Shown piece by piece: positions 17,925-26,763 of a DNA stretch of 64,000 nt; position 1 is the first letter of the stretch; every line of letters begins with the position of its first letter. Source of the DNA: Thermodesulfobacteriota bacterium (GTDB lineage: Bacteria; Desulfobacterota; DSM-4660; Desulfatiglandales; Desulfatiglandaceae); assembly GCA_028278625.1 (NCBI GenBank), contig JANQDY010000089.1, forward strand, positions 1-64,000. The letters run 5' to 3'. The notes below the pieces were generated by a model, which was not told the DNA's origin, made no database searches, and worked only from the letters and a program-made list of their open reading frames with translations. The position numbers and the translations under genes are program-made.

Positions 17925-17963
17925 TAGGAGTACCCTTTTATGGAATTAGGCGTACCCTTTTAA
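17925..17963 (+). promoter_or_regulatory. Tandem 16-bp direct repeats with a 7-codon mini-ORF
   Basis: TAGGAGTACCCTTTTA (17925-17940) and TAGGCGTACCCTTTTA (17947-17962) differ at one base and are 22 bp apart, two helical turns. The first repeat contains a TAGGAG ribosome-site-like sequence nine bases before an ATG that opens a seven-codon ORF (17940-17963; M-E-L-G-V-P-F-stop). This may be paired regulator sites or a leader peptide before the amidohydrolase gene. Confidence 0.4.
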
Positions 17964-17996
17964 ACCCTTATTTCTCAAGAGAAAGGAGAAAAAGAA

Positions 17997-19025
17997 ATGG
18001 CACAAAGAACAGTAGACGTACACAATCATTGGTATCCCAAAGAATACCTGGACTACCTCTGCAGCAGGGGCAGTTCAATGGATCCTTACATGGAACATGA
18101 TGGCGGCACCCATTACCGCGGCTATCACGGCGGCGTCGCCTGTGCTCATATCGACCGCGCGGGCCACTATGACCTGGAAGAGAGGATCAAGGATCTGGAC
18201 AATGCCGGCCTGGATACCCAGGTACTGAGCGTGACCATTCCGGGTCCCGATACCCTGGAAGAGGATGTTGGCATTCACTGGGCCAAAAAGTGCAATGATG
18301 CCCTAAAGAAGGCGGAAGAGGATTATCCCGGCCGTTTCTACTTCCTGGCCACGCTCCCCTATCAGAACCCCGATGAAGCGGTAAAGGAACTGGAGCGTTG
18401 CGTGGAAATGGGCTGTAAAGGCATTCAGATGTTCAGCAATTTCCATGGGGATCCGGTCTGGCTGCCCAAATTTGATGGCATCTGGCAAATCGCCAATGAC
18501 AACAAACTCCCGGCCCTTGTCCATCCCGCCAACCCGCTGGCCGGGCCCATCATGGACAAAATGAAGATTCCGTATCAGTTATGGGCCTATACGCTGGACA
18601 CCTCCATGGCCGTATTGAGCATGATTTTCCAGGGGAAATTTGAGCAGTTCCCGAATCTGAGACTGGTCCACGGACACCTTGGCGGCATGGTGCCTTACTT
18701 TGTGCGTCGCCTTCAGGATTCCTACAAGGGCTACGGCAAGGAATGGGGCATTGAATTGAGCGAATCGCCGGATGTGACCTACGCAAGGTGCGTATATCCC
18801 GATACGACCTCCTTTTACCTGCCGGCCATGAAATGCTGTCTTGAGTGGGTAGGCCCCGGGCAGATGGGAATCGGTACGGACTATGCCCATCGGGTGGGCG
18901 ATCCCGAAGGCGCCATCAAGGCGGTGAAGGATCTCGGTGAACAGGCCGGCCTCACGCCGGACGAAGTGGACATGATTCTGGGTAAGAACTTCGAAGAACT
19001 CTTCAACCTTCCGCCCATGCCATAA
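17997..19025 (+). CDS. Amidohydrolase_2 family metal enzyme (ACMSD/gamma-resorcylate decarboxylase type), copy A1
   Basis: 342 residues of the amidohydrolase-2 superfamily, a TIM-barrel metalloenzyme group that includes ACMS decarboxylase, gamma-resorcylate decarboxylase and 5-carboxyvanillate decarboxylase. Metal-binding residues are visible: H9-x-H11 (DVHNH), the strand-5 His in LVHPANP, VHGHLGG, and the strand-8 Asp in GIGTDYAH. AAAGGAG precedes the start. The best match in architecture is nonhydrolytic C-C bond cleavage or (reversible) decarboxylation of aromatic acids, which suits the CoA ligase and reductases downstream. The substrate cannot be assigned. Closely related to the copy at 25623-26642 and more distantly to the two copies at 53439 and 62357. 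Confidence 0.85.
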   Translation: MAQRTVDVHNHWYPKEYLDYLCSRGSSMDPYMEHDGGTHYRGYHGGVACAHIDRAGHYDLEERIKDLDNAGLDTQVLSVTIPGPDTLEEDVGIHWAKKCNDALKKAEEDYPGRFYFLATLPYQNPDEAVKELERCVEMGCKGIQMFSNFHGDPVWLPKFDGIWQIANDNKLPALVHPANPLAGPIMDKMKIPYQLWAYTLDTSMAVLSMIFQGKFEQFPNLRLVHGHLGGMVPYFVRRLQDSYKGYGKEWGIELSESPDVTYARCVYPDTTSFYLPAMKCCLEWVGPGQMGIGTDYAHRVGDPEGAIKAVKDLGEQAGLTPDEVDMILGKNFEELFNLPPMP

Positions 19026-19110
19026 TCCTGATTGATTGGGCTCTTTAAAAGGATGCCGCCTCGCCCGTGATCGTAAAGGGCGAGACGGCAACCATGAAGG
19101 AGGTCTTTTC

Positions 19111-20772
19111 ATGCCTTTTGACGGTTTTATCCCTTATCACCCTGAAAAAGCGGCGCTTTATGAAAAAAGACGATGGTGGCTGGGGTTGACCCTTGGTGAC
19201 ATGTTTGACAAGACATGTGACCTCTACCCCAATAGAGAAGCGCTGGTGGGATCAGGAAAGAGATTTACCTGGTCCCAACTCCGGGTTCTCGTGGACAACA
19301 TGGCTTTCAGGTTGCTTGAAGCCGGATTTCAGCGAGGTGATACCGTCCTCCTTCAACTGCCCAACTGGCCCGAGTTCGTAATTTCGTATTTTGCATTACA
19401 GAAAGCGGGACTGGTAATGGTTCTGCTGACGGTCAATCATACCACAAGGGAAGTTGGGCATCTGGCCCAACTGACGCAACCCTCAGGATGGATCCTCCCG
19501 GATCATTATCGTAAAACGGATTTCCTCTCGATCGTAAAAGGCGTGAGAGCGGAAAATCCCCATCTCAAGAGGGTGATCCTGGTGGGAGAAAACGTGCCGG
19601 GAGATTGCCTCAAGTTTGAGGATCTGCTCACAACGGAAGCGGATCGCGTGGTGGTAAGAGATACACTGGCGGATGCCCGTCCTGATCCGTTCGACGTATG
19701 CCAGATCCTTCCTTCAGGGGGCACCACCGGGTTGCCCAAAGGGGCGCCCAGAACCCATAACGACTACATATGCAACATCGAATACAAATCCCTGGCCTGG
19801 GATATCAATCCCACCGATACCTGCCTGGTGGTTGCCACGGTGGGACACAATCTCGCTCTCCTTGTCTGTGTAACAGCTTCTGTTTTTCAAGGGGCTAAAA
19901 TCGTCATGCTCGATTCCACCTACCCCGAAGACTTCTGCAGAGCGGTACAGGATGAAAATGTGACCTGCACGGGTCTTGTCCCGACCCTTATCAGCCGGGT
20001 TGTTAAATTTCGGCATCTGGCGGATTTTGACTTGGGTTCCTTCGAGAAGGTTTATGTTGGCGCCGCCAACAGTCCTCCGGGACTGGTTAGAGAAGTGGAG
20101 GGAAAGATCGGTGTCAGGTACATCAATGCCTTCGGAATGGTGGAAGGACCTGTGTCACAATCCCGTCCGGAAGATCCCCCTGAAGTGAGATACGGCACCA
20201 TAGGACGTCCCTGTTGTCCTTACGATGAAATTGTAACTCTCGACAACAATGGAGAAAAATCGCCGCCGGGCGTGGAAGGTGAACTGGCTGCAAGAGGCCC
20301 CGGCGTGTTTACCGGCTACTTGAAAAATCCCCAGGCAAATAAAAAGGAATTTACCCCTGACGGGTATTTTCGAACAGGAGATCTTGCCGTCATAGATGAG
20401 AGTGGTCATATTCGAATTACGGGAAGGCTCAAAGATATCATCATAAGAGGAGGCGAGAACATTGCGGCCAGGGATGTGGAGGATCTCATATCAACCCTTC
20501 CGGAAGTGGAGTATGTGGCGGTCGTGGGGATGCCCGATCCAGATCTGGGTGAACAGGTCTGTGCATACGTCAAGCCCGCACAAGGCACTTCCCTGTCCCA
20601 TGGGGACATTGTGGCTCACCTAAAAAGAATGAACGCAGCGAAGACCCTGTATCCGGTACGGACCGAGTTTGTTGAAGTAATTCCTTTGACTGCGGCGGGT
20701 AAAGCGGACAAGAAGATTTTGAAAAAGGATATTGAGGAGAAACTAAGCGTTGAATCGGAGAAAGGGGCTTAA
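19111..20772 (+). CDS. Acyl/aryl-CoA ligase (AMP-forming, EntE-like clade)
   Basis: 553 residues of the ANL adenylating superfamily, which activates a carboxylic acid with ATP and transfers it to CoA. P-loop-like motif LPSGGTTGLPKGAPRTH is near residue 205; the A5-type FGMVEGP follows, then GYFRTGDLA, and the C-terminal GRLKDIIIRGGENI hinge with the catalytic Lys in TAAGKADKK near the end. The N-terminus and motif wording resemble 2,3-dihydroxybenzoate- and cyclohexanecarboxylate-type ligases, pointing to an aromatic or alicyclic acid. AAGGAGG sits eight bases before ATG 19111; an in-frame earlier start at 19036 lacks support. It heads a run of CoA-pathway genes. Confidence 0.88.
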   Translation: MPFDGFIPYHPEKAALYEKRRWWLGLTLGDMFDKTCDLYPNREALVGSGKRFTWSQLRVLVDNMAFRLLEAGFQRGDTVLLQLPNWPEFVISYFALQKAGLVMVLLTVNHTTREVGHLAQLTQPSGWILPDHYRKTDFLSIVKGVRAENPHLKRVILVGENVPGDCLKFEDLLTTEADRVVVRDTLADARPDPFDVCQILPSGGTTGLPKGAPRTHNDYICNIEYKSLAWDINPTDTCLVVATVGHNLALLVCVTASVFQGAKIVMLDSTYPEDFCRAVQDENVTCTGLVPTLISRVVKFRHLADFDLGSFEKVYVGAANSPPGLVREVEGKIGVRYINAFGMVEGPVSQSRPEDPPEVRYGTIGRPCCPYDEIVTLDNNGEKSPPGVEGELAARGPGVFTGYLKNPQANKKEFTPDGYFRTGDLAVIDESGHIRITGRLKDIIIRGGENIAARDVEDLISTLPEVEYVAVVGMPDPDLGEQVCAYVKPAQGTSLSHGDIVAHLKRMNAAKTLYPVRTEFVEVIPLTAAGKADKKILKKDIEEKLSVESEKGA

Positions 20773-20837
20773 ATACATGGCACCGTTCCATTTTGGGAGT
20801 TCAATTGAACTGTGAAGCGAAAGAGAAGGAGTGAATC

Positions 20838-22028
20838 ATGAAATACAAGAACCTGTTTTCAGGGTTCGAGATAAAGGGCGTGAGATTCCCCAACAGGATC
20901 CAGAGGACCTCCATGGTTTCAGGTCTTGCCACAGAGGATGGTCATGTGACCGATGACCTCATCAGACGGTATCAGCGAGAGGCGGAAGGCGGGGTCGGTG
21001 CCATTGTTGTTGAGGCGGCGGTGGTGCTGCCCTCCAGAAGTTCCTACAACCTTCGCATCAGCGATGATTCCTTTGTCGACGAGCTGAAGAGCCTTGTTGA
21101 TGCGGTTCGTAAGGTGAACCCGGAGACAGTAATGGGGATCCAGATCATGCATTTCCTGAAAATAGCGAGGAGTGGATGGCGGCAGCGGGTGTCAGATTTT
21201 AAGCCCGAGGATCTGCCCGTTATCGTGCGGCAACATGCAGATGCGGCAAAACGGGCCGTATCAGCAGGCTTTGATTTTATCGAGCTTCATATGGCCCATG
21301 CCTATTCCCTCTCTTCATTCCTATCTTTGGCCAACGATAGAACGGATGAATACGGCGGTGGACTCAATAACAGAATGCGACTCCCCATACAAGTCTACGA
21401 GGCGACACGTGAGATGGTCGGCGATACGTACCCCCTCGGTATCAGAATAAACGGCGAGGATTTCACTGCTCCGGGCACCACGCTGCTTCAGAGCAGACCA
21501 ATCGCCAAAAAATTTGCAGCGCTCGGCGCGGACTATATCAGCGTCTCAGGCGGCAGCAGGTTTGAGGATGCCCCTCCCCCTCCTGAAAACACCCCTCCCG
21601 ACCCCATGTCCGGTTACAGTGGTCATCGAATGAGCCCCTTGTGGTGGTTCCCGGACGGTACCCACGTCTATCTGGCTGAGGGCATCAAAAAGGCCGTGAA
21701 TGAGGCGGGGTTCAATACACCTATCGTGATCGCGGGAAAGATCCGAACACCGAAGGCAGCAGAAGAGATCCTTGAGCAAGGAAAGGCGGATATCATCGGA
21801 TTGTGCCGGCCACTCCTCTGTGACCCGGATTGGCCCAATAAGGCCAGGGAAGAGAATGCAAAGGATATTGTTCCGTGCACCGCCTGCAACTGGTGCCTTG
21901 AGGCGGATTCGAGGATGGAAAAAGTTAACTGTTCCCGATGGCCGGAGGATCTCCTCGTGGCGCCCACGCCTTTCACCAAAAAAGAAGCACGTCGGAGCGC
22001 CCTGCCGAAAAGCGTTCAGTCGGAATAA
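20838..22028 (+). CDS. Old-yellow-enzyme family Fe-S flavoprotein reductase (N-terminal module only)
   Basis: 396 residues with the FMN-binding TIM barrel of NADH:flavin oxidoreductases: start LFSGFEIKGVRFPNRI, a substrate-site region DFIELHMAHAYSLSSFLSLANDRTDEYGG, and the FMN phosphate-binding GKIRTPKAAEEIL / DIIGLCRPLL. A CTACNWC-x11-C cluster (about 345-363) should bind one [4Fe-4S], as in 2,4-dienoyl-CoA reductase. The C-terminal FAD/NAD domain of that enzyme is absent, so electrons must come from a partner. The usual active-site HGAQL-type motif is replaced around GIQIMHFLK. Probably reduces a C=C bond of a conjugated acyl-CoA or quinonoid intermediate (inference). Confidence 0.8.
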   Translation: MKYKNLFSGFEIKGVRFPNRIQRTSMVSGLATEDGHVTDDLIRRYQREAEGGVGAIVVEAAVVLPSRSSYNLRISDDSFVDELKSLVDAVRKVNPETVMGIQIMHFLKIARSGWRQRVSDFKPEDLPVIVRQHADAAKRAVSAGFDFIELHMAHAYSLSSFLSLANDRTDEYGGGLNNRMRLPIQVYEATREMVGDTYPLGIRINGEDFTAPGTTLLQSRPIAKKFAALGADYISVSGGSRFEDAPPPPENTPPDPMSGYSGHRMSPLWWFPDGTHVYLAEGIKKAVNEAGFNTPIVIAGKIRTPKAAEEILEQGKADIIGLCRPLLCDPDWPNKAREENAKDIVPCTACNWCLEADSRMEKVNCSRWPEDLLVAPTPFTKKEARRSALPKSVQSE

Positions 22029-22097
22029 TCCCTATCTGGAGGGATCAGTTTGCTTGTTGAATGTGAATAGCCAAGAAATGGAAGCGAGGTAATAAAT

Positions 22098-22859
22098 ATG
22101 GGTTTGGAGGGAAAGACAGCCATTGTGACCGGCGGCGCGCAAGGGATCGGAAAAGCGATTGCGCTTCGACTGGCAAAGGACGGTGCCAATATCGGCATTC
22201 TGGATCTGAAGCAGGAAGAAGCGGATAAAACGGTCAAAGCGGTACAGAATTTGGGTGTCAAGGCCACGGCCCTGGCCTGCGATGTCACCGATTACGCGAA
22301 AGTCAAAACCTGTGTGGCAGCGCTGAAGGACGCCTTCGGTTCCATTGATATCCTGATCAACAACGCAGGCATCGACATCTCAAAAATCTTTGTGGATACC
22401 GATGAATCCATCTGGAACAAGATCATTGATGTCAACTATCGAAGCTTTCTCAATACAAGCCATGTGTGCATACCTTACATGATTGAACAGAAAAGTGGAA
22501 ACATTGTAAGTCTCGGTTCTGATGCGGGAAGGATCGGGAATCCAGGCGAGGTGCTCTACTGCGGTACCAAAGCCGCTATCATGGCCAGCTCCAAAGCTCT
22601 GGCCAAGGAATTGGCGCGATTCAACATTCGGGTCAATTCGGTGAGCCCCGGGCCGGTGCATACGGAACTGTGGGACAAACTGCATGACGGGGAAAAAGGG
22701 AAAAAGGTGACCGAGGCGGTGACGAGGGCCATCCCCATGAGACGTCTGGGAACACCCGAGGATGTGGCCGACGTGGTGGCCTTTTTTGTCAGTGATGATG
22801 CCAGATATCTGACCGGCCAGGTGCTCAGCATCGACGGCGGCCTGACCATGATCGGTTAA
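22098..22859 (+). CDS. Short-chain dehydrogenase/reductase
   Basis: 253 residues, a classical SDR. The cofactor-binding TGGAQGIGKAIA is at 10-22, NNAGID near 90, catalytic Ser in SLGSDAG near 142, and YCGTK near 155 gives the Tyr-x3-Lys pair. C-terminal LTGQVLSIDGG is typical. The acidic residue after strand 2 (LDLK) favours NAD(H). Family members include 2-hydroxycyclohexanecarboxyl-CoA dehydrogenase (BadH) and 3-oxoacyl reductases; position between an OYE-type reductase and an acyl-CoA dehydrogenase suggests oxidation or reduction of a hydroxyacyl-CoA. Stop-to-start distance to the next gene is 19 bases. Confidence 0.9.
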   Translation: MGLEGKTAIVTGGAQGIGKAIALRLAKDGANIGILDLKQEEADKTVKAVQNLGVKATALACDVTDYAKVKTCVAALKDAFGSIDILINNAGIDISKIFVDTDESIWNKIIDVNYRSFLNTSHVCIPYMIEQKSGNIVSLGSDAGRIGNPGEVLYCGTKAAIMASSKALAKELARFNIRVNSVSPGPVHTELWDKLHDGEKGKKVTEAVTRAIPMRRLGTPEDVADVVAFFVSDDARYLTGQVLSIDGGLTMIG

Positions 22860-22878
22860 GCAAGATAAGGAGAGAAAC

Positions 22879-24009
22879 ATGGATTTCAGCCTCCCCGAAA
22901 ATGTTCTGAAATTAAAAGCCGAAGCAAGGGACTGGGTGGAAAATGTGTTAAACCCCCTTTCCGTACCTCTGGAGGAAGAAGAACGCATTCCGGATGAGCT
23001 TGTTCAGGAGCTTCGAAACGGTCGGTTTCGGTTCTTCGGACTGACCATCCCCAAGGAATATGGCGGCGAAGGGTGGAGCGCCGTGGAATGGTTTACCGTA
23101 TTGGAAGAATTGTCTAAGGCTTACGCCACCGTGAGGTTGATCGCCCACACCATGAACGGCCTCTTCTGGCGGCCGCTGCTCTATTTCGGTACCGAGGAAC
23201 AGAAACAGAAATATCTTCCGAAACTGGCAACAGGAGAAATATGGTCCGCCAACAGCCTCACCGAGCCGGAAGCAGGGACCGGAAAAGATATTAACTCCAA
23301 AGCCGCAAAAGATGGCGATGATTATGTCTTAAACGGACACAAATGGCTCATTACCTTATTTCCGGGTTACACCAAGCTCATCTACGCCTTTGCGGCCACC
23401 GAAGAGGGAATTACCTCGTTTCTGGTGGATGCCCCCTGCACGGGCCTGGTGCTTAAACCCATGGAGAAGATGATGGGATGTGTGGGGCCCCGGCACTACA
23501 ACGTCATTTACAAGGATTGCCGCGTGTCGGCATCCAATGTTCTCGGCGAGAAGGGAAAAGGCCTGGATGTGGCTTTCGGAATGTTGCACTTGAGCCGTAT
23601 TTCAATTTCTTTTTGTGAAGTGGGACTGGCACAGAAGATGTTGGATCTGGCGATTGATTATGCAAAAAAACGGACGACATTCGGGAAATTGCTTTCCAAG
23701 CGCCAGGCCATTCAGAACAATATCGCACAGATGGGGACCGAAATCGAAGCCGCCCGCGTGCTGGCTTATCAGGCGGCCTGGAAATTCGATCAGGGACAGG
23801 ACATCGTTAAGGAGGCTGCCATGGCCAAGCTGTTTGCTGAGCAGGTTCTCACCCGCGTCTCCGAAATGGCATTGAGGATTCACGGGGGTATCGGATACAC
23901 TAAAGCGTATCCGCTGGAGAGGCATTTTAGGGATGCCAGATCTTATCATTTCGAGGAGGGAACCGAAGAGATTCAGAAGCTCTTGATTGCAAGATATTTA
24001 CTAAAATAG
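22879..24009 (+). CDS. Acyl-CoA dehydrogenase
   Basis: 376 residues, the usual length of soluble acyl-CoA dehydrogenases. Visible are the FAD/substrate segment SLTEPEAGTGKDIN (about 129-142), the nucleotide-contacting RTTFGKLLSKRQAIQ, the RIHGGIGYTKAYPLERHFRDAR signature near 330-355, and the terminal HFEEGTEEIQKLLIARYLL containing the Glu expected to be the catalytic base. A GEG start box with AAGGAG lies just upstream. Acts in the cytoplasm with ETF as electron acceptor; no etf genes are in the window. Context suggests dehydrogenation of an alicyclic or arylaliphatic acyl-CoA. Confidence 0.9.
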   Translation: MDFSLPENVLKLKAEARDWVENVLNPLSVPLEEEERIPDELVQELRNGRFRFFGLTIPKEYGGEGWSAVEWFTVLEELSKAYATVRLIAHTMNGLFWRPLLYFGTEEQKQKYLPKLATGEIWSANSLTEPEAGTGKDINSKAAKDGDDYVLNGHKWLITLFPGYTKLIYAFAATEEGITSFLVDAPCTGLVLKPMEKMMGCVGPRHYNVIYKDCRVSASNVLGEKGKGLDVAFGMLHLSRISISFCEVGLAQKMLDLAIDYAKKRTTFGKLLSKRQAIQNNIAQMGTEIEAARVLAYQAAWKFDQGQDIVKEAAMAKLFAEQVLTRVSEMALRIHGGIGYTKAYPLERHFRDARSYHFEEGTEEIQKLLIARYLLK

Positions 24010-24047
24010 AACGGGCTTTTTCCATAAGACGAAGAGAGGTTTTGTTT

Positions 24048-24788
24048 ATGGCGATTGAAGTGAAGTGGTGTGGATTTGATTTTGGGCAGTGCTTGATGAA
24101 TCCGTCAGGTTTAAGGAATTACCTGGTGATCGGCGATGTCTGCAAGATGCTGGGTGAACCTGAAAAGATCGATGAGAGGATTCACAGATATCACGCAATG
24201 AAGGAAAAGTATGGCAGCTACGGAGCAATAAAGGAAGGGCATCGGGATGAAATTCTGACCACGGTTTTTGAAGGTAATGACGAGGCCATGGAATATTTTT
24301 CCATGAAGGAGCAGGAACATCTGCAGATGGGAAAAGGGTTGCTGGAGTCCCTCATCTATTTGAAAAATGAAGGGATACACCTTTATGTGGTGGCGGAATT
24401 GAAAAAGACACTGGGTCCCATGGGATCGGATATCATCACGCGATTTCTTCAAACCAAGCGTTTAATGGAATATTTTGAGGTGCTTGTAACGCCTCAGGGA
24501 AAGATCGATTTGAAAAACGGCGACATTGACACCCGATACCAGGGAAGAACAAAAAAGGCAGGCACCCTTTATGACACGTTGGCCGATGACCTTAAGGAAA
24601 TTGGGATCAAACCCTCCGAGGCGGTCATGATCGGAGACAAGCGCGAAACGGATATCGTTCCCGCCAAACAGAGAGGCTTTAAGACAATCCAATATGTTGG
24701 GTTCATTAACTATGGGGATACGGGAGCAGATCTGGTGATCTCTGATTTTCGTGAGCTGATTGAAACTTTAAAGGGGGCAGAAAAATGA
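24048..24788 (+). CDS. HAD-like protein with degenerate catalytic motifs
   Basis: 246 residues with HAD-superfamily layout. Motif IV (GDKRETDI, with the conserved acidic residues) and a candidate motif III Lys (RTKKAG) are present, but motif I reads FDFGQ instead of D-x-D-G-T, so the second Asp is Gly, and motif II lacks the usual Ser/Thr (VVAEL). It may be non-phosphatase or regulatory. A helical cap lies between motifs I and II. It ends inside the start of the next gene (ATGA overlap), so the two are translationally coupled. Confidence 0.6.
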   Translation: MAIEVKWCGFDFGQCLMNPSGLRNYLVIGDVCKMLGEPEKIDERIHRYHAMKEKYGSYGAIKEGHRDEILTTVFEGNDEAMEYFSMKEQEHLQMGKGLLESLIYLKNEGIHLYVVAELKKTLGPMGSDIITRFLQTKRLMEYFEVLVTPQGKIDLKNGDIDTRYQGRTKKAGTLYDTLADDLKEIGIKPSEAVMIGDKRETDIVPAKQRGFKTIQYVGFINYGDTGADLVISDFRELIETLKGAEK

Positions 24789-25486
24789 GTAGACCCAAAC
24801 GTTTGATCATTGAGTATGAAGACGGCGTTAAAGAAGAAATACTCTTCGACCGTATACAAAGGCCCCTGTTCCAAAACGGGGCATCTAGAATCATAGAAAG
24901 CCCTGAATCATCGGGAGTTTGTAAGCCTAAGCATCAGTATATCCTTTTGCGTTGGAAAGATGGTTGGCAGGAGGTGGTGAGCGCCGATAAAGATCAGCTC
25001 GATTTGAAACGATATTACGTCCTGGAAAGGAAAGAAAAGGTCGGAAAGATGGCGTTTGAAGCCAAAGAAGACTGGCCCTACTTGCTCAAAATCAATCGCC
25101 TGCCCAAGGAGCTGGAGAGCATATTGATCGTGGGTGAAGGCGACAGCAGGTTTTATGATTTTCGGCGTGATGAAGAGGCGCAGGCGTCTGACTTTGTTGA
25201 TTTTGAGAAGGCGGAACGGCATTTGAAGATAGATTCGAAAGATGCCGAGCTTTTTTTGGCGGATCTTCTGGATTCCATGAAAGCAGAGATAGAAAGAGAT
25301 GGGTTTGGTGCGGGCGACATCCTTGCCAAGAATAGTGAGGAGCAGAGACGAATATTCAAAGGATTGTCACGGGCTGTTGGCATCTACGCCAAAGAAAAAC
25401 AGGAAGATGTCCTAGGGTTCTTTAAACTGATGCTAAAACGATTGAGTACGGCCAAAGGTGAACTGAACGAGGGTACGGATTCTTGA
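24785..25486 (+). CDS. Hypothetical protein coupled to the HAD-like gene
   Basis: 233 residues, not recognised. It is soluble, highly charged (Lys/Glu/Asp) and probably alpha/beta in the first 130 residues with a long helical C-terminal half (from about 140). No signal peptide, membrane segment or cysteine cluster is visible. Its ATG overlaps the preceding stop by four bases, implying a joint function with the degenerate HAD protein. The following 136 bases (25487-25622) contain no gene or clear regulatory signal before the AGGAGG of the next gene. Confidence 0.55.
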   Translation: MSRPKRLIIEYEDGVKEEILFDRIQRPLFQNGASRIIESPESSGVCKPKHQYILLRWKDGWQEVVSADKDQLDLKRYYVLERKEKVGKMAFEAKEDWPYLLKINRLPKELESILIVGEGDSRFYDFRRDEEAQASDFVDFEKAERHLKIDSKDAELFLADLLDSMKAEIERDGFGAGDILAKNSEEQRRIFKGLSRAVGIYAKEKQEDVLGFFKLMLKRLSTAKGELNEGTDS

Positions 25487-25622
25487 CGACCACGAACAGA
25501 TGTTTTCTCCACTAAAGAAACGAATAAGCAGATTGCTCCGTAGGCTTTAGGACCGGTTACTGCTCAGGCAATAGCGCGGGAAATGATGTCGCAAAATTAA
25601 CCGCCAGCTAGGAGGGTGTCAT

Positions 25623-26642
25623 ATGAAAGATGGCATTAAAGTGATTGATATCCATAACCATTTCTATTCCCGGCCCTGGCTGGATTATCTGGCGGCTAGA
25701 ACGGATGAGCCCTGTTTTGAATGGACAAGCCCCACTTCGGGTGTCGCCAAGGTGGGAGCCCTGGCCACCAGCCATGTGGACAAAGCCGGGGATTTTGATA
25801 TTGAGGAGCGGGTAAAAGACCTCGATGAAGCCGGCATTGACATACAGGTGCTCTCCCACACCTGTCCGGGGGTGGCGGAACTCCCTGTTTCCGAAAGCAT
25901 TCTGTGGGCCGGCAAGATCAACGATCTCTTCTCCGATATCTGCCGCAGATGGCCTGACCGATTCTACTTTCTGGCCACCCTTCCTCCCGCCGACATGGAC
26001 GAAGCGCTTAAAGAAATGGACCGGGCCTATCAGGAATTGGGGGCAAGGGGGTTCCAGATGTTTTCGAGCATCGACGGCGTTTTGGCCACGGATCCCGTCT
26101 TCTACCCCATCTTTCAGAAGGCCGCCGAACTGGGTGTTCCGGTGAAAATCCACCCTTCTTTCAGGCCGCTGACCACGGAGGCCATGCAAAAGGCGGGATT
26201 ACCCCTTCAACTCTTCGGTTTCACCCTGGATACCACGATGGTGCTGACCCTCATGCTGTTTCAGGGATTTTTTGAAAAACTGCCCGGGTTAAAGGTCATT
26301 CATTCCCATCTTGGCGGCATGGCGCCTTACATGATGGGGCGCATCAACACCGCTTTTAAACGATACAAGAAAGTGGTCAACATCGAAGCATCCATGATGC
26401 CGTCCGAAGCTTATCGGGAGCACGTGTATATTGACACTCTGGCCATGCACGCCCCGGCGATCCGGTGCGCATACGAATATATGGGAATCGACCGCCTCCT
26501 TTTTGGTACCGACTATCCTCACAGAGCATCAGGCACGGTTGGTGACAATATGGCCATGGTGGAAAATATGGGGTTTTCAAAGGAGGAAAAGATGAAAGTT
26601 TTTTCCGACAATGCCGTCAACCTGTTTCATCTGGCAGAATGA
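25623..26642 (+). CDS. Amidohydrolase_2 family metal enzyme (decarboxylase-type), copy A2
   Basis: 339 residues, close paralogue of the protein at 17997-19025. Metal ligands: H11-x-H13 (DIHNHF), KIHPSF, IHSHLGG and the Asp of FGTDYPHRA. Length, motif spacing and the characteristic LPLQLFGFTLDTTM segment (IPYQLWAYTLDTSM in copy A1) show they share ancestry. It is preceded by AGGAGG at the start and followed by a transporter operon, so this copy could act on the imported substrate. Expected chemistry: Zn-dependent decarboxylation or C-C cleavage; the direction could be carboxylation in vivo, as reported for some resorcylate decarboxylases. Confidence 0.84.
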   Translation: MKDGIKVIDIHNHFYSRPWLDYLAARTDEPCFEWTSPTSGVAKVGALATSHVDKAGDFDIEERVKDLDEAGIDIQVLSHTCPGVAELPVSESILWAGKINDLFSDICRRWPDRFYFLATLPPADMDEALKEMDRAYQELGARGFQMFSSIDGVLATDPVFYPIFQKAAELGVPVKIHPSFRPLTTEAMQKAGLPLQLFGFTLDTTMVLTLMLFQGFFEKLPGLKVIHSHLGGMAPYMMGRINTAFKRYKKVVNIEASMMPSEAYREHVYIDTLAMHAPAIRCAYEYMGIDRLLFGTDYPHRASGTVGDNMAMVENMGFSKEEKMKVFSDNAVNLFHLAE

Positions 26643-26763
26643 TCGCCCAAAGATCTGGAAAGGAAGTGATAACGGACTGTGACATCAGCGCATTTGTAAT
26701 TCTTCAACCTATTAACCGCCGCAGGCACCAGAGGGCCGCGGTAAAGTCATTGGAGGTGACATT

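Noticed and set aside
20773..20837. Sigma-54 -24 element TGGCACC before the OYE-type gene
   Set aside because: There is no TTGC at the required distance.
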